A stretch of 64,000 nucleotides of DNA from Cyclobacteriaceae bacterium (GTDB lineage Bacteria; Bacteroidota; Bacteroidia; Cytophagales; Cyclobacteriaceae), in the NCBI GenBank assembly GCA_020832305.1, contig JAFIEV010000087.1, forward strand, positions 1-64,000, read 5' to 3'. Position 1 is the stretch's first letter. Every line of letters starts with the position of its first letter. The position numbers and the translations under genes are program-made. Under the pieces are notes generated by a model. It made no database searches, was not told the origin of the DNA, and saw nothing but the letters and a program-made list of their open reading frames with translations. Of this stretch, positions 44,342-53,622 are shown piece by piece.

Positions 44342-45578
44342 TACATCTGGCTTTGATGAAGAAGCCTTGAAAAGATATCTCAATGATGAGATGACTTCGC
44401 AGGAAAGGCATGCTTTTGAAAAGACCATGTTGCAATCTGATTTTGAAGCAGACGCCTTGGAAGGCCTGTCGACCTTGCCTTCAGATCAATGGCAGCAGGA
44501 CATAGCCGGCTTGAGAAATTCGGTATTGCACGCAAGACAAAAAAAGATACATCAAAGATATTGGCAGGTTGCAGCAGCCATTGCTTTTATTATTTCTGTT
44601 GGAAGTTTGTGGCTGATTTTGTTTAATATGAATGCTGATTTACCCGGTGAAATAGCTCGTCAGGAAGTCGGCCAGAATGATGAGCCGATACCTCCGGATA
44701 CCCTTGAAGTGAATACTGAAACCACAGAAGTTGAATTACGCCAACAACCCGTGCCTGAAATAGTCGCAGAAGCATCAAAATCCCTTTCCCAAAGATCTGA
44801 AAAAAGGATTCCTGATCCACCCGCCCCAGTTCAGGCGCCCAGCGCTGTACAGGAAATTATGGATGAAGTTGCTGCAATACCAAGGGAGGAAGAAGTGCAA
44901 TGGCAGGAAATTGCATCCGCACCCAACATTACCGATAGCATGCACAAAAAAGTATCCAGAATTATGCCAACCGTCGTCCGGGGTGAGGCCCTGCCTGCAA
45001 TGCAATTTCAGGGGCAGGTATTTGACGCATCAGATGGCTACCCTTTACCCGGGGTAAATGTAGTGATCAAAGGCAGGCAGGAAGGAGTAGTTACCAATGA
45101 AGAGGGCCGGTTTCAATTGCCATTTGCCCTGGTACCCGAAGACAGTTTAATACTGAGTAGTGTGGGTTATATGAATAAAACCATTGCTGTTTTTCAATCC
45201 TCCGAAGTAAAGATGGAGCCAGATATAAATGCACTTTCTGAAGTAGTTGTCATCGGGTATGGTGTTGCTCAGGCTCAGCAGGAGGCCCAGCAGGAAGCTC
45301 AGCCTGTTGGAGGTTATGCGGCCTTTCGAAGGTTTGTAAAGGAAAACATGCAATTTCCTGAGGCCGCCACAAGCTCATCAGGCGTGGTAAGACTTTCTTT
45401 TAAAGTTGCTGAGACCGGTCGTATAGAAGAGATTAAAATACTTAAAAGCCCGGATAAGCTTTTTGAAGATGAGGCCATTCGATTATTGGAGACAGGGCCT
45501 GTCTGGGAGCCCGCCAGAAAGCATGGTATGGCGGTAAAGCAGGAGGTTCGTTTATCTATCCGGTTTAAGCGGCCGTAA
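44319..45578 (+). CDS. Membrane protein with anti-sigma-like N-terminus, CarboxypepD_reg-like and TonB C-terminal domains
   Basis: The 419-residue protein has a cytoplasmic part (about 1-85) with YLNDEMTSQERHAFEKTMLQ, like anti-sigma factors without zinc site, one transmembrane helix (about 87-106, AAAIAFIISVGSLWLILF), a Pro/Glu/Gln-rich linker, a CarboxypepD_reg-like domain (about 230-305, FQGQVFDASDGYPLPGVNVVIKG) ending in EVVVIGYG, and a TonB C-terminal domain (about 330-419, FVKENMQFPEAATSSSGVVRLSFKV). The combination suggests that a periplasmic or outer-membrane signal is sensed and passed to the sigma factor. Overlap of 23 nt with the sigma gene supports coupling. Confidence 0.85.
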   Translation: MKKKGRHSTSGFDEEALKRYLNDEMTSQERHAFEKTMLQSDFEADALEGLSTLPSDQWQQDIAGLRNSVLHARQKKIHQRYWQVAAAIAFIISVGSLWLILFNMNADLPGEIARQEVGQNDEPIPPDTLEVNTETTEVELRQQPVPEIVAEASKSLSQRSEKRIPDPPAPVQAPSAVQEIMDEVAAIPREEEVQWQEIASAPNITDSMHKKVSRIMPTVVRGEALPAMQFQGQVFDASDGYPLPGVNVVIKGRQEGVVTNEEGRFQLPFALVPEDSLILSSVGYMNKTIAVFQSSEVKMEPDINALSEVVVIGYGVAQAQQEAQQEAQPVGGYAAFRRFVKENMQFPEAATSSSGVVRLSFKVAETGRIEEIKILKSPDKLFEDEAIRLLETGPVWEPARKHGMAVKQEVRLSIRFKRP

Positions 45579-45597
45579 TTTGCCCTTCAAAAACAAT

Positions 45598-46119
45598 ATG
45601 AAATCAGCAACAGTAGTAAAAAATGGTTTTAGCCTGGATGAGGACATGATATATGCACTTATGCAGCGTATTTATGGTGAGTCAGATGCTTTTTCTTCGA
45701 GCTTTGAAGAAAAATTTAAAAACCGTGAAGCGTTTTCCAGATACATCAGGCAATTAAAGCTGGCCAAAGGCGCAGTATTTTTTGTAGCAGTAATCAATGG
45801 CAATCCTGCAGGCTATATAGTAATAGCACCGAGACATCAGAAAAAACTACAGCATACTTCTGATTTAAACATGGGTGTTTTATTATCGGCTACCGGTGGA
45901 GGTGTAGGTAATGCGCTGTTGAAAAAAGCCCTTAAAATGGCCGCTGAACAACAAATCATTGAAATCATATATTTAATGGTCCGTGAAGACAATGCAAAGG
46001 CCATTGCCTTATATCAACGACATGGCTTCGAAACACTGGCTGTACTTCATCGCGACCTGAAAATAGAAAATCAATATTTCAATGGTCTGCTGATGCGCCT
46101 GATTCTTCCCTTGCCCTGA
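45598..46119 (+). CDS. GNAT-family N-acetyltransferase
   Basis: The 173-residue protein shows the GNAT core: VAVINGNPAGYIVIAP (beta 4 region), GVLLSATGGGVGNALLKKALKMA (acetyl-CoA-binding loop, about 98-120, with an unusual Gly-rich ATGGGVG in place of R-G-x-G-x-G/A) and MVREDNAKAIALYQRHGFE (about 132-150). Substrate unknown. ATG 45598 is preferred; TTG 45580 would add six residues. The gene follows the anti-sigma/TonB gene by about 20 nt and may belong to the same transcript. Confidence 0.82.
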   Translation: MKSATVVKNGFSLDEDMIYALMQRIYGESDAFSSSFEEKFKNREAFSRYIRQLKLAKGAVFFVAVINGNPAGYIVIAPRHQKKLQHTSDLNMGVLLSATGGGVGNALLKKALKMAAEQQIIEIIYLMVREDNAKAIALYQRHGFETLAVLHRDLKIENQYFNGLLMRLILPLP

Positions 46120-46137
46120 TCGAATTAAATATATCGA

Positions 46138-48543
46138 CTATTTATTACTCATGGAGAAGGGCACCGAATCTTTTCCGCTTGCCCAGTTCAGATTAGGCTC
46201 AGGCCCCATTACAAACTTGAGTTCACCGCCTTGCCAGATTTCATTGTGATGTATCCAGCTTCTGTCAAAAACTTCTCCATTCAAGGTAGCACGCTGAATG
46301 TATTTATTTGCAGAGCTGTTGTTTTCAGCAACAAATCTGAAAGTTTTACCATCAGCTACTTTAAGCTCTGCGCTTCCGAATAGCGGACTGCCAATGGTGT
46401 AAACCGGCATGCCTGGTGTTACGGGATAAATGCCCATGCTGCTTAAAATAAACCATGACGATAATGAACCCATATCTTCATTTCCACATAGACCCCCAGG
46501 CCCTGACCTGTAAAAGCGTTCCATTACCTCTCTTACTCTTTCCTGTGTTTTCCAGGGTTTGCCGGCATAATTATAAAGATATGCCACATGATGTGAGGGT
46601 TGATTACCATGTACATACTGGCCTATATTACCCACTACGCCCACGTATTTAGGTGGAGAGATGCCAGGGCTCATGGTAAAAAAGGCATCAAGTCTTGCAC
46701 TGAAAGCATCATTTCCACCCAGCAATTCTATCAGACCAGCAGGATCATGCTGAACAGACCATAGGTATTGCCAGGCGTTTGACTCGGTGTAATGACGGTT
46801 GGGGCGACGACCCACCAGAAGGGGATCGAAATACCGATAGTATTGATGATCTCCGGCCTTTACAATTTCTTGTTCATTATCGCCAAGCGCTTCGAGCCAG
46901 TCGCCGTTTAGCTTTTTGGGTCGCATAAATCTCGTTTCGGCGTCATACAGATTTTTATAGTGATGGGCCCTTTTGTAAAACATTTCGGCATCTTCCTGTT
47001 TCCCCAGTGCCTTGGCAAGCTCGGCAATGCACCAGTCATCATAAGCAAGCTCCAGCGTATTGGGAACCGATTCATTTACACGATCCACCGGGGTATATCC
47101 CTTTTCTATGTAATAAGGCAGTCCAGACCTTCCTGCATTGATCGGTATGGCAGATGGAGGTACTTCCATGGCTTTTCTGCGTATGGCCTGGTATAAAAAC
47201 TCAACATCATAATCTTTGAATCCCTTTTGATATGCATCTACAATAACCGGGATCAAATGGTCACCCACCATACTGTGTTCAGGTTCAAATACATTTCTGA
47301 AATGTTGGGCCGGAAGCCATTGATACTCTTTTGCTTTGCGGATAATTGAACGTATCATGGCATTTACCTCTTCGGGAGCAGTGAGTGTGAGGAGCGGATG
47401 CTGGCTGCGGTAGGTATCCCAGACTGAAAAGGATGGATAAAAGTTATGATCTGCGGTATAAACCTGCTTGTCCATTCCCATGTATTGGCCATCCACATCC
47501 TGACCGGTGTACTGAGCCAGGAAGCTGTGGTAGAGCAGGGTGTAGAAAATGGTTTTTTGTTCATCGCTTGCTCCGTCAATGTTAATTTTGCTCAATTCCT
47601 GATTCCAGGTATCCCGGGCATTCTGCACATAAGCATCAAAATCCCAGTGAGGGGCTTCTGCAATAAGATTTTTTCTGGCCCCTTCAATACTCACATGTGA
47701 AAGAGCTACTTTTACTAAAATATCCTCGTCACTTTTGGTTTTAAAACTGACAAAAGCGCCGACGTTTTTACCTTCTTCTTCATATTTGTAAGGCCACATA
47801 CCTTCTGCCGATTCGGGGGTTTGGTAATCGCCATCCCAGGTTCCGTAATAGCTAAAGGGCCTGCTGAATTGCGCTACGAAATAAATTTTTACACCATTGT
47901 TGGCTACCTTTACGCCTTCCATTTCATGGTCTCCCTTTATTCGAATCAGGGAGATGCCACTTTTGTCATCCGGACCGATTTCATGCCCGAGGTCAAAAAG
48001 GATGTTGGATCGGTCTGAAGCAGGAAAAGTATATCGGTGAATCCCGGTTCGGCGCGTGGAAGTAAGTTCAGCTTTGACGCCATAGTCTTTCAACAAAACG
48101 GAATAATAACCGGCTTTGGCCGATTCATCTTTTTTATCATACCTCGATCGGTAACCTGCATCGGGGTTTTCACGAGAGCCCGGAAATATCTGTATTTTGT
48201 CTGATACCGTAGGCATAACCAGCACATCTCCTCCGCTCAACATACCTACGCCACTGAAGTGGGTATGGCTGAAACCCATGATGGAACTGTCGGAATATGT
48301 ATAGCCTGCGCAGTAGGTCCAGCCTTTGTTATAGTGGTCAGGACTGAGTTGTACCATACTGTAAGGCATGACAGGTCCCGGGAAAGTATGGCCAAAAAAG
48401 TCGGTGCCTATAAAAGGATCTACATAATAAACAGGTTCCTTTTGGGAATTTTGCCCTGTTTGGGATGTACAGGCGGCAAATATAAGTAACAGAAAAAAAG
48501 CAAACAGAGCTGGTGCGTTACGCATGGTGGATAAAATTTTCAA
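46138..48543 (-). CDS. GH92-family alpha-mannosidase lipoprotein
   Basis: The 801-residue protein has a lipoprotein signal (FAFFLLLIFAACTSQTG) and is a full-length GH92 glycosidase: VDPFIGTDFFGHTFPGPVMPYSMVQLSPD near the start, FSHTHFSGVGM, LLYHSFLAQ, WDTYRSQHPLLTL and the catalytic-domain segment GNEDMGSLSSWFILSSMGIYPVTPG near the end. GH92 enzymes are calcium-dependent exo-alpha-mannosidases of the cell surface. The gene is third in an operon with a sugar kinase-phosphatase fusion, 50 nt apart. No SusC/SusD genes are nearby, so this is not a classical polysaccharide locus. Confidence 0.93.
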   Translation of the reverse strand: MKILSTMRNAPALFAFFLLLIFAACTSQTGQNSQKEPVYYVDPFIGTDFFGHTFPGPVMPYSMVQLSPDHYNKGWTYCAGYTYSDSSIMGFSHTHFSGVGMLSGGDVLVMPTVSDKIQIFPGSRENPDAGYRSRYDKKDESAKAGYYSVLLKDYGVKAELTSTRRTGIHRYTFPASDRSNILFDLGHEIGPDDKSGISLIRIKGDHEMEGVKVANNGVKIYFVAQFSRPFSYYGTWDGDYQTPESAEGMWPYKYEEEGKNVGAFVSFKTKSDEDILVKVALSHVSIEGARKNLIAEAPHWDFDAYVQNARDTWNQELSKINIDGASDEQKTIFYTLLYHSFLAQYTGQDVDGQYMGMDKQVYTADHNFYPSFSVWDTYRSQHPLLTLTAPEEVNAMIRSIIRKAKEYQWLPAQHFRNVFEPEHSMVGDHLIPVIVDAYQKGFKDYDVEFLYQAIRRKAMEVPPSAIPINAGRSGLPYYIEKGYTPVDRVNESVPNTLELAYDDWCIAELAKALGKQEDAEMFYKRAHHYKNLYDAETRFMRPKKLNGDWLEALGDNEQEIVKAGDHQYYRYFDPLLVGRRPNRHYTESNAWQYLWSVQHDPAGLIELLGGNDAFSARLDAFFTMSPGISPPKYVGVVGNIGQYVHGNQPSHHVAYLYNYAGKPWKTQERVREVMERFYRSGPGGLCGNEDMGSLSSWFILSSMGIYPVTPGMPVYTIGSPLFGSAELKVADGKTFRFVAENNSSANKYIQRATLNGEVFDRSWIHHNEIWQGGELKFVMGPEPNLNWASGKDSVPFSMSNK

Positions 48544-48593
48544 TTCAATAGAATTAAACAGACTACATTTTTAAATCAGCGGTTTGAGAATTC

Positions 48594-50504
48594 TCAGGCT
48601 TTATTAAATAATAAGGACAGCAGATTTTCAAACTGTGAAAAATCAGGAATCAGAATTTGCGCTCCTGCCTTGATTAACCTGGCCCGCTTTTCAGGGTTGT
48701 GGCCATGTCTTCTTACTTCGTTGCTGGTAATACCTATGGCGATACCTCCAAATTTTCTACATTCGCGCATTTCAACAGGGCCATCACCCAAAACCAGTAA
48801 TTCATGACTCCTGAGTTTGTGGTCATACAGGATTTTTTCAATAATCATTTTTTTTGAAAACTTACTCAGATCGCGTAAGGCGCCGTACATTCCTCCGTTA
48901 AATTGGTGTGAATAGCCCAATATCGAGGCCTCGTTTATAACATCTTCGGCATCGGTACCACTGGCAAGGTAACAGGTGACCTCTCTTTCCCTCAATCCTT
49001 CAAGAAATTGCACTGAACCTTTAACAGTGTAATCATCAGCATTGAGTTCTTTTCTGTTCAGTTTATCTATTCGGAGGTTTACTACTTCGAGCAGCGCCTT
49101 ATTGTACACATCTTTATATTCGTATTTATCGAGGATCTGTTCTTCGGGTACAAAGCCAAAATCCCTTACCATCTGTACCAGGCCCTCCATCTGATAAATG
49201 GTTTGAATGCCTGTGGTTTTTTCAATAAATTCAAGTACTTGTTTTTCCACTTTTCTGTAAGTGCCCTGATCAACACTATCGTAGGCGCTGCCGAGAATAG
49301 ACTTCATCATAACCGGATGCATAATATCTTCCCATCCTTCGCGCAGAGTGCTGATGGTACCATCATGGTCAAAGACAGCGTGACGTATGTGTCCCAATTC
49401 ATCAAGCACTGCAGGATCGCAAAGTTCAAATTCAGTGCCGGGCAGGTATCGGGCCATCCTTGGGTTTTCGGCCAGGTCAGGATTGAAAATATAACTGGGA
49501 TCTTCACTTACCCTGATGATTTCTTCAGCACTGGCTGTACCAGTGGTAAATAGTTTTTGCACGGTAACCGTAGCGGCAAAATTGGCAAAAGTAGCTGCTT
49601 CGCTGGCATTTACACCGGCAGCCGCGCAACAGGCGATGGCACTCATGACCGTATCACCGGCGCCCACGGTATCGAGCTTTGACGTAAGTTGAATGCCAGG
49701 AATTTCATGAATACCCATATTGTCAAATGCCATAATGCCCCTGGGTCCACAGGTGACGAAGACCGGCTTTTTATTTTTATTGTAAATGGTTTCGCCGTAT
49801 TTTCTTATGTCGGCAGTTATCACCACCTCCCTTGGATCAACCTTTATATCATTTAAAGCCGCTACTTCTTTTTCATTGGCCTTTAGCCAGGTATTTTTAA
49901 AGCGATGGTTAAAATGGCGGCTGTCGAGAATGACAATTTTATCAGAAAACTCTTCGAAGAGTTTGTTGCAATCATCGATAAATTTATCATTGCTAATACT
50001 GCCGGTAACCTGCTGGTTGAAAATAAGGGCATCACAGTTTTGCAGGGCTTGTCGCAGACTGTTAACAATTTTTTCATCTGTACCGGAAGATCGTTTATTG
50101 TAAACCCCAAAATCGACCCTTGGGGCTTCTTTTCCTTCAATGATTTTTTTGAGGTATGTATAGGTTTGAAAATCGCTTTCTTCCTGTATAAACAAAGCAT
50201 CGGTATTGGCGCCCAGGTTCTGTAGCTGACTGCGCAATTCACGTCCATGGATGTCATTGCCAACCACACCGATCACAGTAATGGAGGCAGGTTGTAAAGC
50301 TGCTACATTCGCCACGACATTTCCGGCACCACCGGGGCTGTAATAATGACGTTCTACGGCTTCGGCAGGCAATCCAGTTTCAATGGAAACTTCAGATCCT
50401 CTTTTATCTATTATCCAGTAGGCATCGAGACAAAAATCTCCATATACTGCTATGTTGACATTTTTTATTTTTTCTAAAATGGATGTAATATGTTGTTTAT
50501 CCAT
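48594..50504 (-). CDS. PfkB-type sugar kinase fused to a HAD phosphatase
   Basis: The 636-residue protein has an N-terminal PfkB/ribokinase domain (about 1-335: GDFCLDAYW, YYSPGGAGNVVANVAAL, and the catalytic DTVGAGDTVMSA near 275), similar to the heptose-7-phosphate kinase part of HldE/RfaE. The C-terminal HAD domain (about 370-636) has motif I FDHDGTIS, motif II LASGTDA, a cap segment and motif IV GDGPVEM. One chain therefore phosphorylates a sugar and removes a phosphate, as would be needed to convert a phosphosugar to its 1-phosphate form. The exact substrate is unknown; an activated heptose-like route is an inference. Confidence 0.85.
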   Translation of the reverse strand: MDKQHITSILEKIKNVNIAVYGDFCLDAYWIIDKRGSEVSIETGLPAEAVERHYYSPGGAGNVVANVAALQPASITVIGVVGNDIHGRELRSQLQNLGANTDALFIQEESDFQTYTYLKKIIEGKEAPRVDFGVYNKRSSGTDEKIVNSLRQALQNCDALIFNQQVTGSISNDKFIDDCNKLFEEFSDKIVILDSRHFNHRFKNTWLKANEKEVAALNDIKVDPREVVITADIRKYGETIYNKNKKPVFVTCGPRGIMAFDNMGIHEIPGIQLTSKLDTVGAGDTVMSAIACCAAAGVNASEAATFANFAATVTVQKLFTTGTASAEEIIRVSEDPSYIFNPDLAENPRMARYLPGTEFELCDPAVLDELGHIRHAVFDHDGTISTLREGWEDIMHPVMMKSILGSAYDSVDQGTYRKVEKQVLEFIEKTTGIQTIYQMEGLVQMVRDFGFVPEEQILDKYEYKDVYNKALLEVVNLRIDKLNRKELNADDYTVKGSVQFLEGLREREVTCYLASGTDAEDVINEASILGYSHQFNGGMYGALRDLSKFSKKMIIEKILYDHKLRSHELLVLGDGPVEMRECRKFGGIAIGITSNEVRRHGHNPEKRARLIKAGAQILIPDFSQFENLLSLLFNKA

Positions 50505-50548
50505 AAATAATATTTCTTGGGAATTGTACGATAAAAAAATTTATGCTG

Positions 50549-51595
50549 TCAGAGTCTGCTTACAATGGCCTGATAAAAAGCCGGAAATGTCTGCATCTGA
50601 TTGCCCTCTATATAGTAACCTTTACCATCATAGGCCTCGGGTACCCTCACCACAATAGATTTTTGGTCGCGGTAATAGTATCCTACTTTTGATTCGTCAG
50701 TAATGTGTTTGGGATCAAAAGGTCGTATGTCAAAATCCGCAGAAATTAAATGTAAGGGTCTTTTACCTACATTTCCTGTCATGGAAGCAGCTTTCAGAAA
50801 TACTTCAGGACCTGTTACTGCACTGCCCACATTAAGTAGCATACCACCAATGCTCAATTTTTCGATTTCGTGGGTATAAATCAAAAAATCACGACCAGAA
50901 CACCCTCCTTTAGCCCTTCCATCGAAGCTTTCGTGCTGGTCGGTTACATCTGTTCCAATGCCCACATGTACCGTAAAAGGTATATTTCTTTCATAACAGG
51001 CTGCCAGCACACTTTTGTCGGGGTGGCTGAAATGATCGGGGGCACCTTCACGCCAGACCTTATCAAATACCAATTTCCGAAATTCGGGGTCGCAGATGGT
51101 TTTGCCCAGACACTCACCCAGGCCAAGCATTTGCTCGTTTCCCAGGTTCATGGCGGTATTGATATATGCAAATTCATAGGCCATGCCAAACTGCCCGCGC
51201 TCCAGGGCTTTGGGTACATATTCACTGGTTTGACCAATCAGGGCGAGTTCAAAATCGTGGATTGTGGTTGCCATATTTCCGGCCACACAGGTAATCATAT
51301 CCCTTTTCACCAGGTCTGCCAGTAGCAGACCCAATCCGTTTTTTATCAAATGCGCACCGGTAAACATAACGACCGGCTGGTTTTTTTTCCTGCAATGCAC
51401 CAAGGCATCGGCAAGCATGTTCATTCTTTCGCCTACCTCGGGATTGAGGTTATATTGGGTTTCCATGGCCTGTTCGGGATAAACCAGGTTCTCCAGTTTT
51501 ACTTTATTTTCCCGGCTGGAAATGGGGTAAGTAATTATTTGTTTGGGGTCAAAAGGAGTGTATTTGCCTTTGTAATCCATAGTCTTAATCAACAA
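50549..51595 (-). CDS. Conserved protein of unknown function, deoxyhypusine synthase-like pattern
   Basis: The 348-residue protein has no signal peptide. QPVVMFTGAHLIKNGLGLLLADLVKRD (about 74-100), CVAGNMATTIHDFELALIG (about 104-122) and THEIEKLSIGGMLLNVGSAVTGPEVFLKA (about 240-268) form a pattern of Rossmann strands like deoxyhypusine synthase, but the key Lys region is not recognisable. GIGTDVTDQHESFDG and GGCSGRD are likely functional loops. It is the first gene of an operon with the kinase-phosphatase fusion (44 nt apart), so a role in the same sugar-phosphate pathway is likely. Confidence 0.65.
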   Translation of the reverse strand: MLIKTMDYKGKYTPFDPKQIITYPISSRENKVKLENLVYPEQAMETQYNLNPEVGERMNMLADALVHCRKKNQPVVMFTGAHLIKNGLGLLLADLVKRDMITCVAGNMATTIHDFELALIGQTSEYVPKALERGQFGMAYEFAYINTAMNLGNEQMLGLGECLGKTICDPEFRKLVFDKVWREGAPDHFSHPDKSVLAACYERNIPFTVHVGIGTDVTDQHESFDGRAKGGCSGRDFLIYTHEIEKLSIGGMLLNVGSAVTGPEVFLKAASMTGNVGKRPLHLISADFDIRPFDPKHITDESKVGYYYRDQKSIVVRVPEAYDGKGYYIEGNQMQTFPAFYQAIVSRL

Positions 51596-51634
51596 CTTTT
51601 AAAAAATTTTAGAAGTACTGGGCTTAAATAATTA

Positions 51635-51664
51635 CAATGCACCCTTAAATCAAAGGGTGCATTG
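51635..51664. repeat. Perfect 12-bp hairpin upstream of the sugar operon
   Basis: CAATGCACCCTT (51635-51646) pairs with AAGGGTGCATTG (51653-51664) around AAATCA. It is 40 bp upstream of the minus-strand start 51595, so it could lie in its leader as an attenuator, or be a terminator for readthrough from either side. Confidence 0.55.
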
Positions 51665-51904
51665 TCATTTATTAATCCAAAACAGGATGAATGAATCATC
51701 GAATATACTACTTATTTCAAAGGTGACTGTACTATTTTAAAGTTGATCTTTGAGGCAAAATATTGTTATAACCTGCACTTCTGAATTTTTTCAGAATAAT
51801 TTCTGCAAATGTTCAGACAGAAAAATAATTGGAAATACATGCAACCATTTTGATATCAGGCAAATCATATGAAAACAGCAAATATGTAAGTTTTATTTCA
51901 AGTA

Positions 51905-51939
51905 TTGATAAAAATAATACAATTATACCCTTACATTTG
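51905..51939 (+). promoter_or_regulatory. Bacteroidota-type promoter of the beta-barrel gene
   Basis: TTG (51905-51907) and TACATTTG (51932-51939) match the -33 TTG and -7 TAnnTTTG boxes, with 24 nt between, slightly more than usual. A start near 51945 would give a leader of about 37 nt before the ATG at 51982. Confidence 0.45.
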
Positions 51940-51981
51940 GGACATCATTTAAATATTTTTCAGACCTAATCAAAAAAAACT

Positions 51982-52527
51982 ATGAAAAAACTCGTCTTAA
52001 CGACATTACTGGCTGCACTTTTTTTTGCAGCGCCAAAAGTTTCTCTGGCACAGGAAAACACAGTGAAAGTAAATATCTTTAGCCCGATATTCAGAACGTT
52101 GAATCTGCAGTATGAAAGGGTTTTAAGTGAAAATTCCAGCTTTCAATTTGGGTTTTTCTACACAGGCGCATCCATTGAAGAAACGCGCTTTTCTGGTTTT
52201 GGTCTTACACCAGAATACAGATTTTATCTTTCAGATTCGCCAGCTCCTGCAGGTGTTTATGTCGCGCCATTTTTAAGATATCAGAACTTCAGTCTTACCG
52301 AAGACATGTCAACTGCAAAGGGAACTTTAAGTACTTTTGGCGGTGGTTTGATAATCGGCAAGCAGTGGATTTTTAAGGAAAGAATTGCGTTGGATATCTT
52401 TATAGGGCCTTCTTATAGTTCAGGTTCCGTTAGTGCATCTGATGGTTCGGGAAATGTTGATTTTTCAACAGGCTTATTTAGTGGTTTTGGTGTTAGATCA
52501 GGTCTATGTCTTGGTATAGCATTCTAA
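51982..52527 (+). CDS. Outer membrane beta-barrel protein, DUF3575-like
   Basis: The 181-residue protein has a signal peptide ending SLAQ (about residue 23) and eight or so alternating strands: VKVNIFSPIFRTLNLQYERVL, SSFQFGFFYTGAS, FGLTPEYRFYLS, GVYVAPFLRYQNFSL, GGLIIGKQWIF and the final GVRSGLCLGIAF ending in an aromatic residue. It should be an eight-stranded barrel of DUF3575 type. It is a single gene with its own promoter and terminator. Confidence 0.82.
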   Translation: MKKLVLTTLLAALFFAAPKVSLAQENTVKVNIFSPIFRTLNLQYERVLSENSSFQFGFFYTGASIEETRFSGFGLTPEYRFYLSDSPAPAGVYVAPFLRYQNFSLTEDMSTAKGTLSTFGGGLIIGKQWIFKERIALDIFIGPSYSSGSVSASDGSGNVDFSTGLFSGFGVRSGLCLGIAF

Positions 52528-52552
52528 TGACATATTAAATAATTGTTTATGA

Positions 52553-52580
52553 GGCTGGTTTGTATAAACCGGCCTTTTTT
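52553..52580 (+). terminator. Intrinsic terminator of the beta-barrel gene
   Basis: GGCTGGTTT (52553-52561) pairs with AAACCGGCC (52566-52574), one G-U pair, 4-nt loop, followed by six T. It is 26 bp past the stop codon and just before the end of the convergent gene. Confidence 0.88.
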
Positions 52581-53541
52581 ATGCCTCCCATTCAAAGAAA
52601 TCTTTAAATCCTTCCAGCGCGCCAATATTGGTTTTAAAACGGATCAGACTCTTCTGGGGTTTTCCGTCTGAAGTCGTGGAGATGCCCAGATCGAACATTT
52701 CAAATTTTTCGCGCTGGCAATAATTGTACATTTCAGACAGCAGCATAACCATAGGGCTATAAGCGTTATATGCTGTATCACTGGCCGGAAGGAAGTTGTA
52801 CAATATTTTTTTACTAATTCTCACAGCCACGGTTGCGGCACAAATTTCTTCATCTTTCCGAATGCTGAAAAATGAATAAGTCTGTGGAAATTCTTCAAGA
52901 TACAATCTGAGTTTTTCGATGGAAATGGATATATCAAGATTCTTTTCCTTTCTCTTTTGGGCTATAAAGTCATGAATTTCTTCTGCCCGGCTTTCGGGTT
53001 CGACATTAAACGTAAAACCATCCTTTAAGCATTTTTTCAATCTGCGCTTTTCATTGGCACTCATCCAGGTCTCCAGGGGTTCAATATCTACCGGGATATG
53101 ATGATTTACGGCCCGCATTTTCAATTTAAAGCCCAATTGTACTAAAATATCATGTACTACCATTGCTTTACGTTCGCTGTAGCAGGAAGCATGGTGGGTT
53201 ATTTTAATATATGTAATATTTCTGGTTTTTAGATCATTCAGGATAAACTCGGTGAATTCCTGCATAATTGCCCTGGGAAAACGATGGTTGAATTCAAATG
53301 AACCAAAAAGACTTTTATATGGACTGTAAGCATGATTTTCATCGATGAGAAAATGAATTTTTGCTTCAATTCTCTTCTTAACCTTGTTAACCAGAAAGTA
53401 ATCTACCCGCTCTTCCAGCCCCTGGGTGGCTATATGCCTCACTTTGTTGTACAGAAAATTTTCAAAATTATAGGCATAACCAAAGGGAAACTGATTGATG
53501 AGAAATTCGTAAAACATGACTTGACATGGAATGTAAGCCAC
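52579..53541 (-). CDS. FemAB/GNAT-like acyltransferase
   Basis: The 320-residue protein lacks a signal peptide and shows two GNAT-like halves. The second half has FNVEPESRAEEIHDFIAQKRKEKN, YSFFSIRKDEEICAATVAVRISKKILYNFLPAS (about 225-260) and the family motif FDLGISTTSDGKPQKSLIRFKTNIGA (about 285-310), which resembles FemAB-type or GNAT_6 proteins that modify cell-wall or peptide amino groups. The substrate is not clear. ATG at residue 9 (53517) is an alternative start. Confidence 0.7.
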   Translation of the reverse strand: MAYIPCQVMFYEFLINQFPFGYAYNFENFLYNKVRHIATQGLEERVDYFLVNKVKKRIEAKIHFLIDENHAYSPYKSLFGSFEFNHRFPRAIMQEFTEFILNDLKTRNITYIKITHHASCYSERKAMVVHDILVQLGFKLKMRAVNHHIPVDIEPLETWMSANEKRRLKKCLKDGFTFNVEPESRAEEIHDFIAQKRKEKNLDISISIEKLRLYLEEFPQTYSFFSIRKDEEICAATVAVRISKKILYNFLPASDTAYNAYSPMVMLLSEMYNYCQREKFEMFDLGISTTSDGKPQKSLIRFKTNIGALEGFKDFFEWEA

Positions 53542-53622
53542 AAAAAAAGCACAATTTGTATTGAATTAAAAATTTGAAATTTCATTCAGCATATACGATA
53601 CAGAAAGTAGCTATACGTAGCT

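Larger units (their letters stand above)
51596..51981. other. Divergent intergenic region with hairpin and promoter
   Basis: This 386-bp gap holds the 12-bp hairpin at 51635-51664 and the promoter-like boxes at 51905-51939. Otherwise it is AT-rich and has no gene. Confidence 0.5.
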
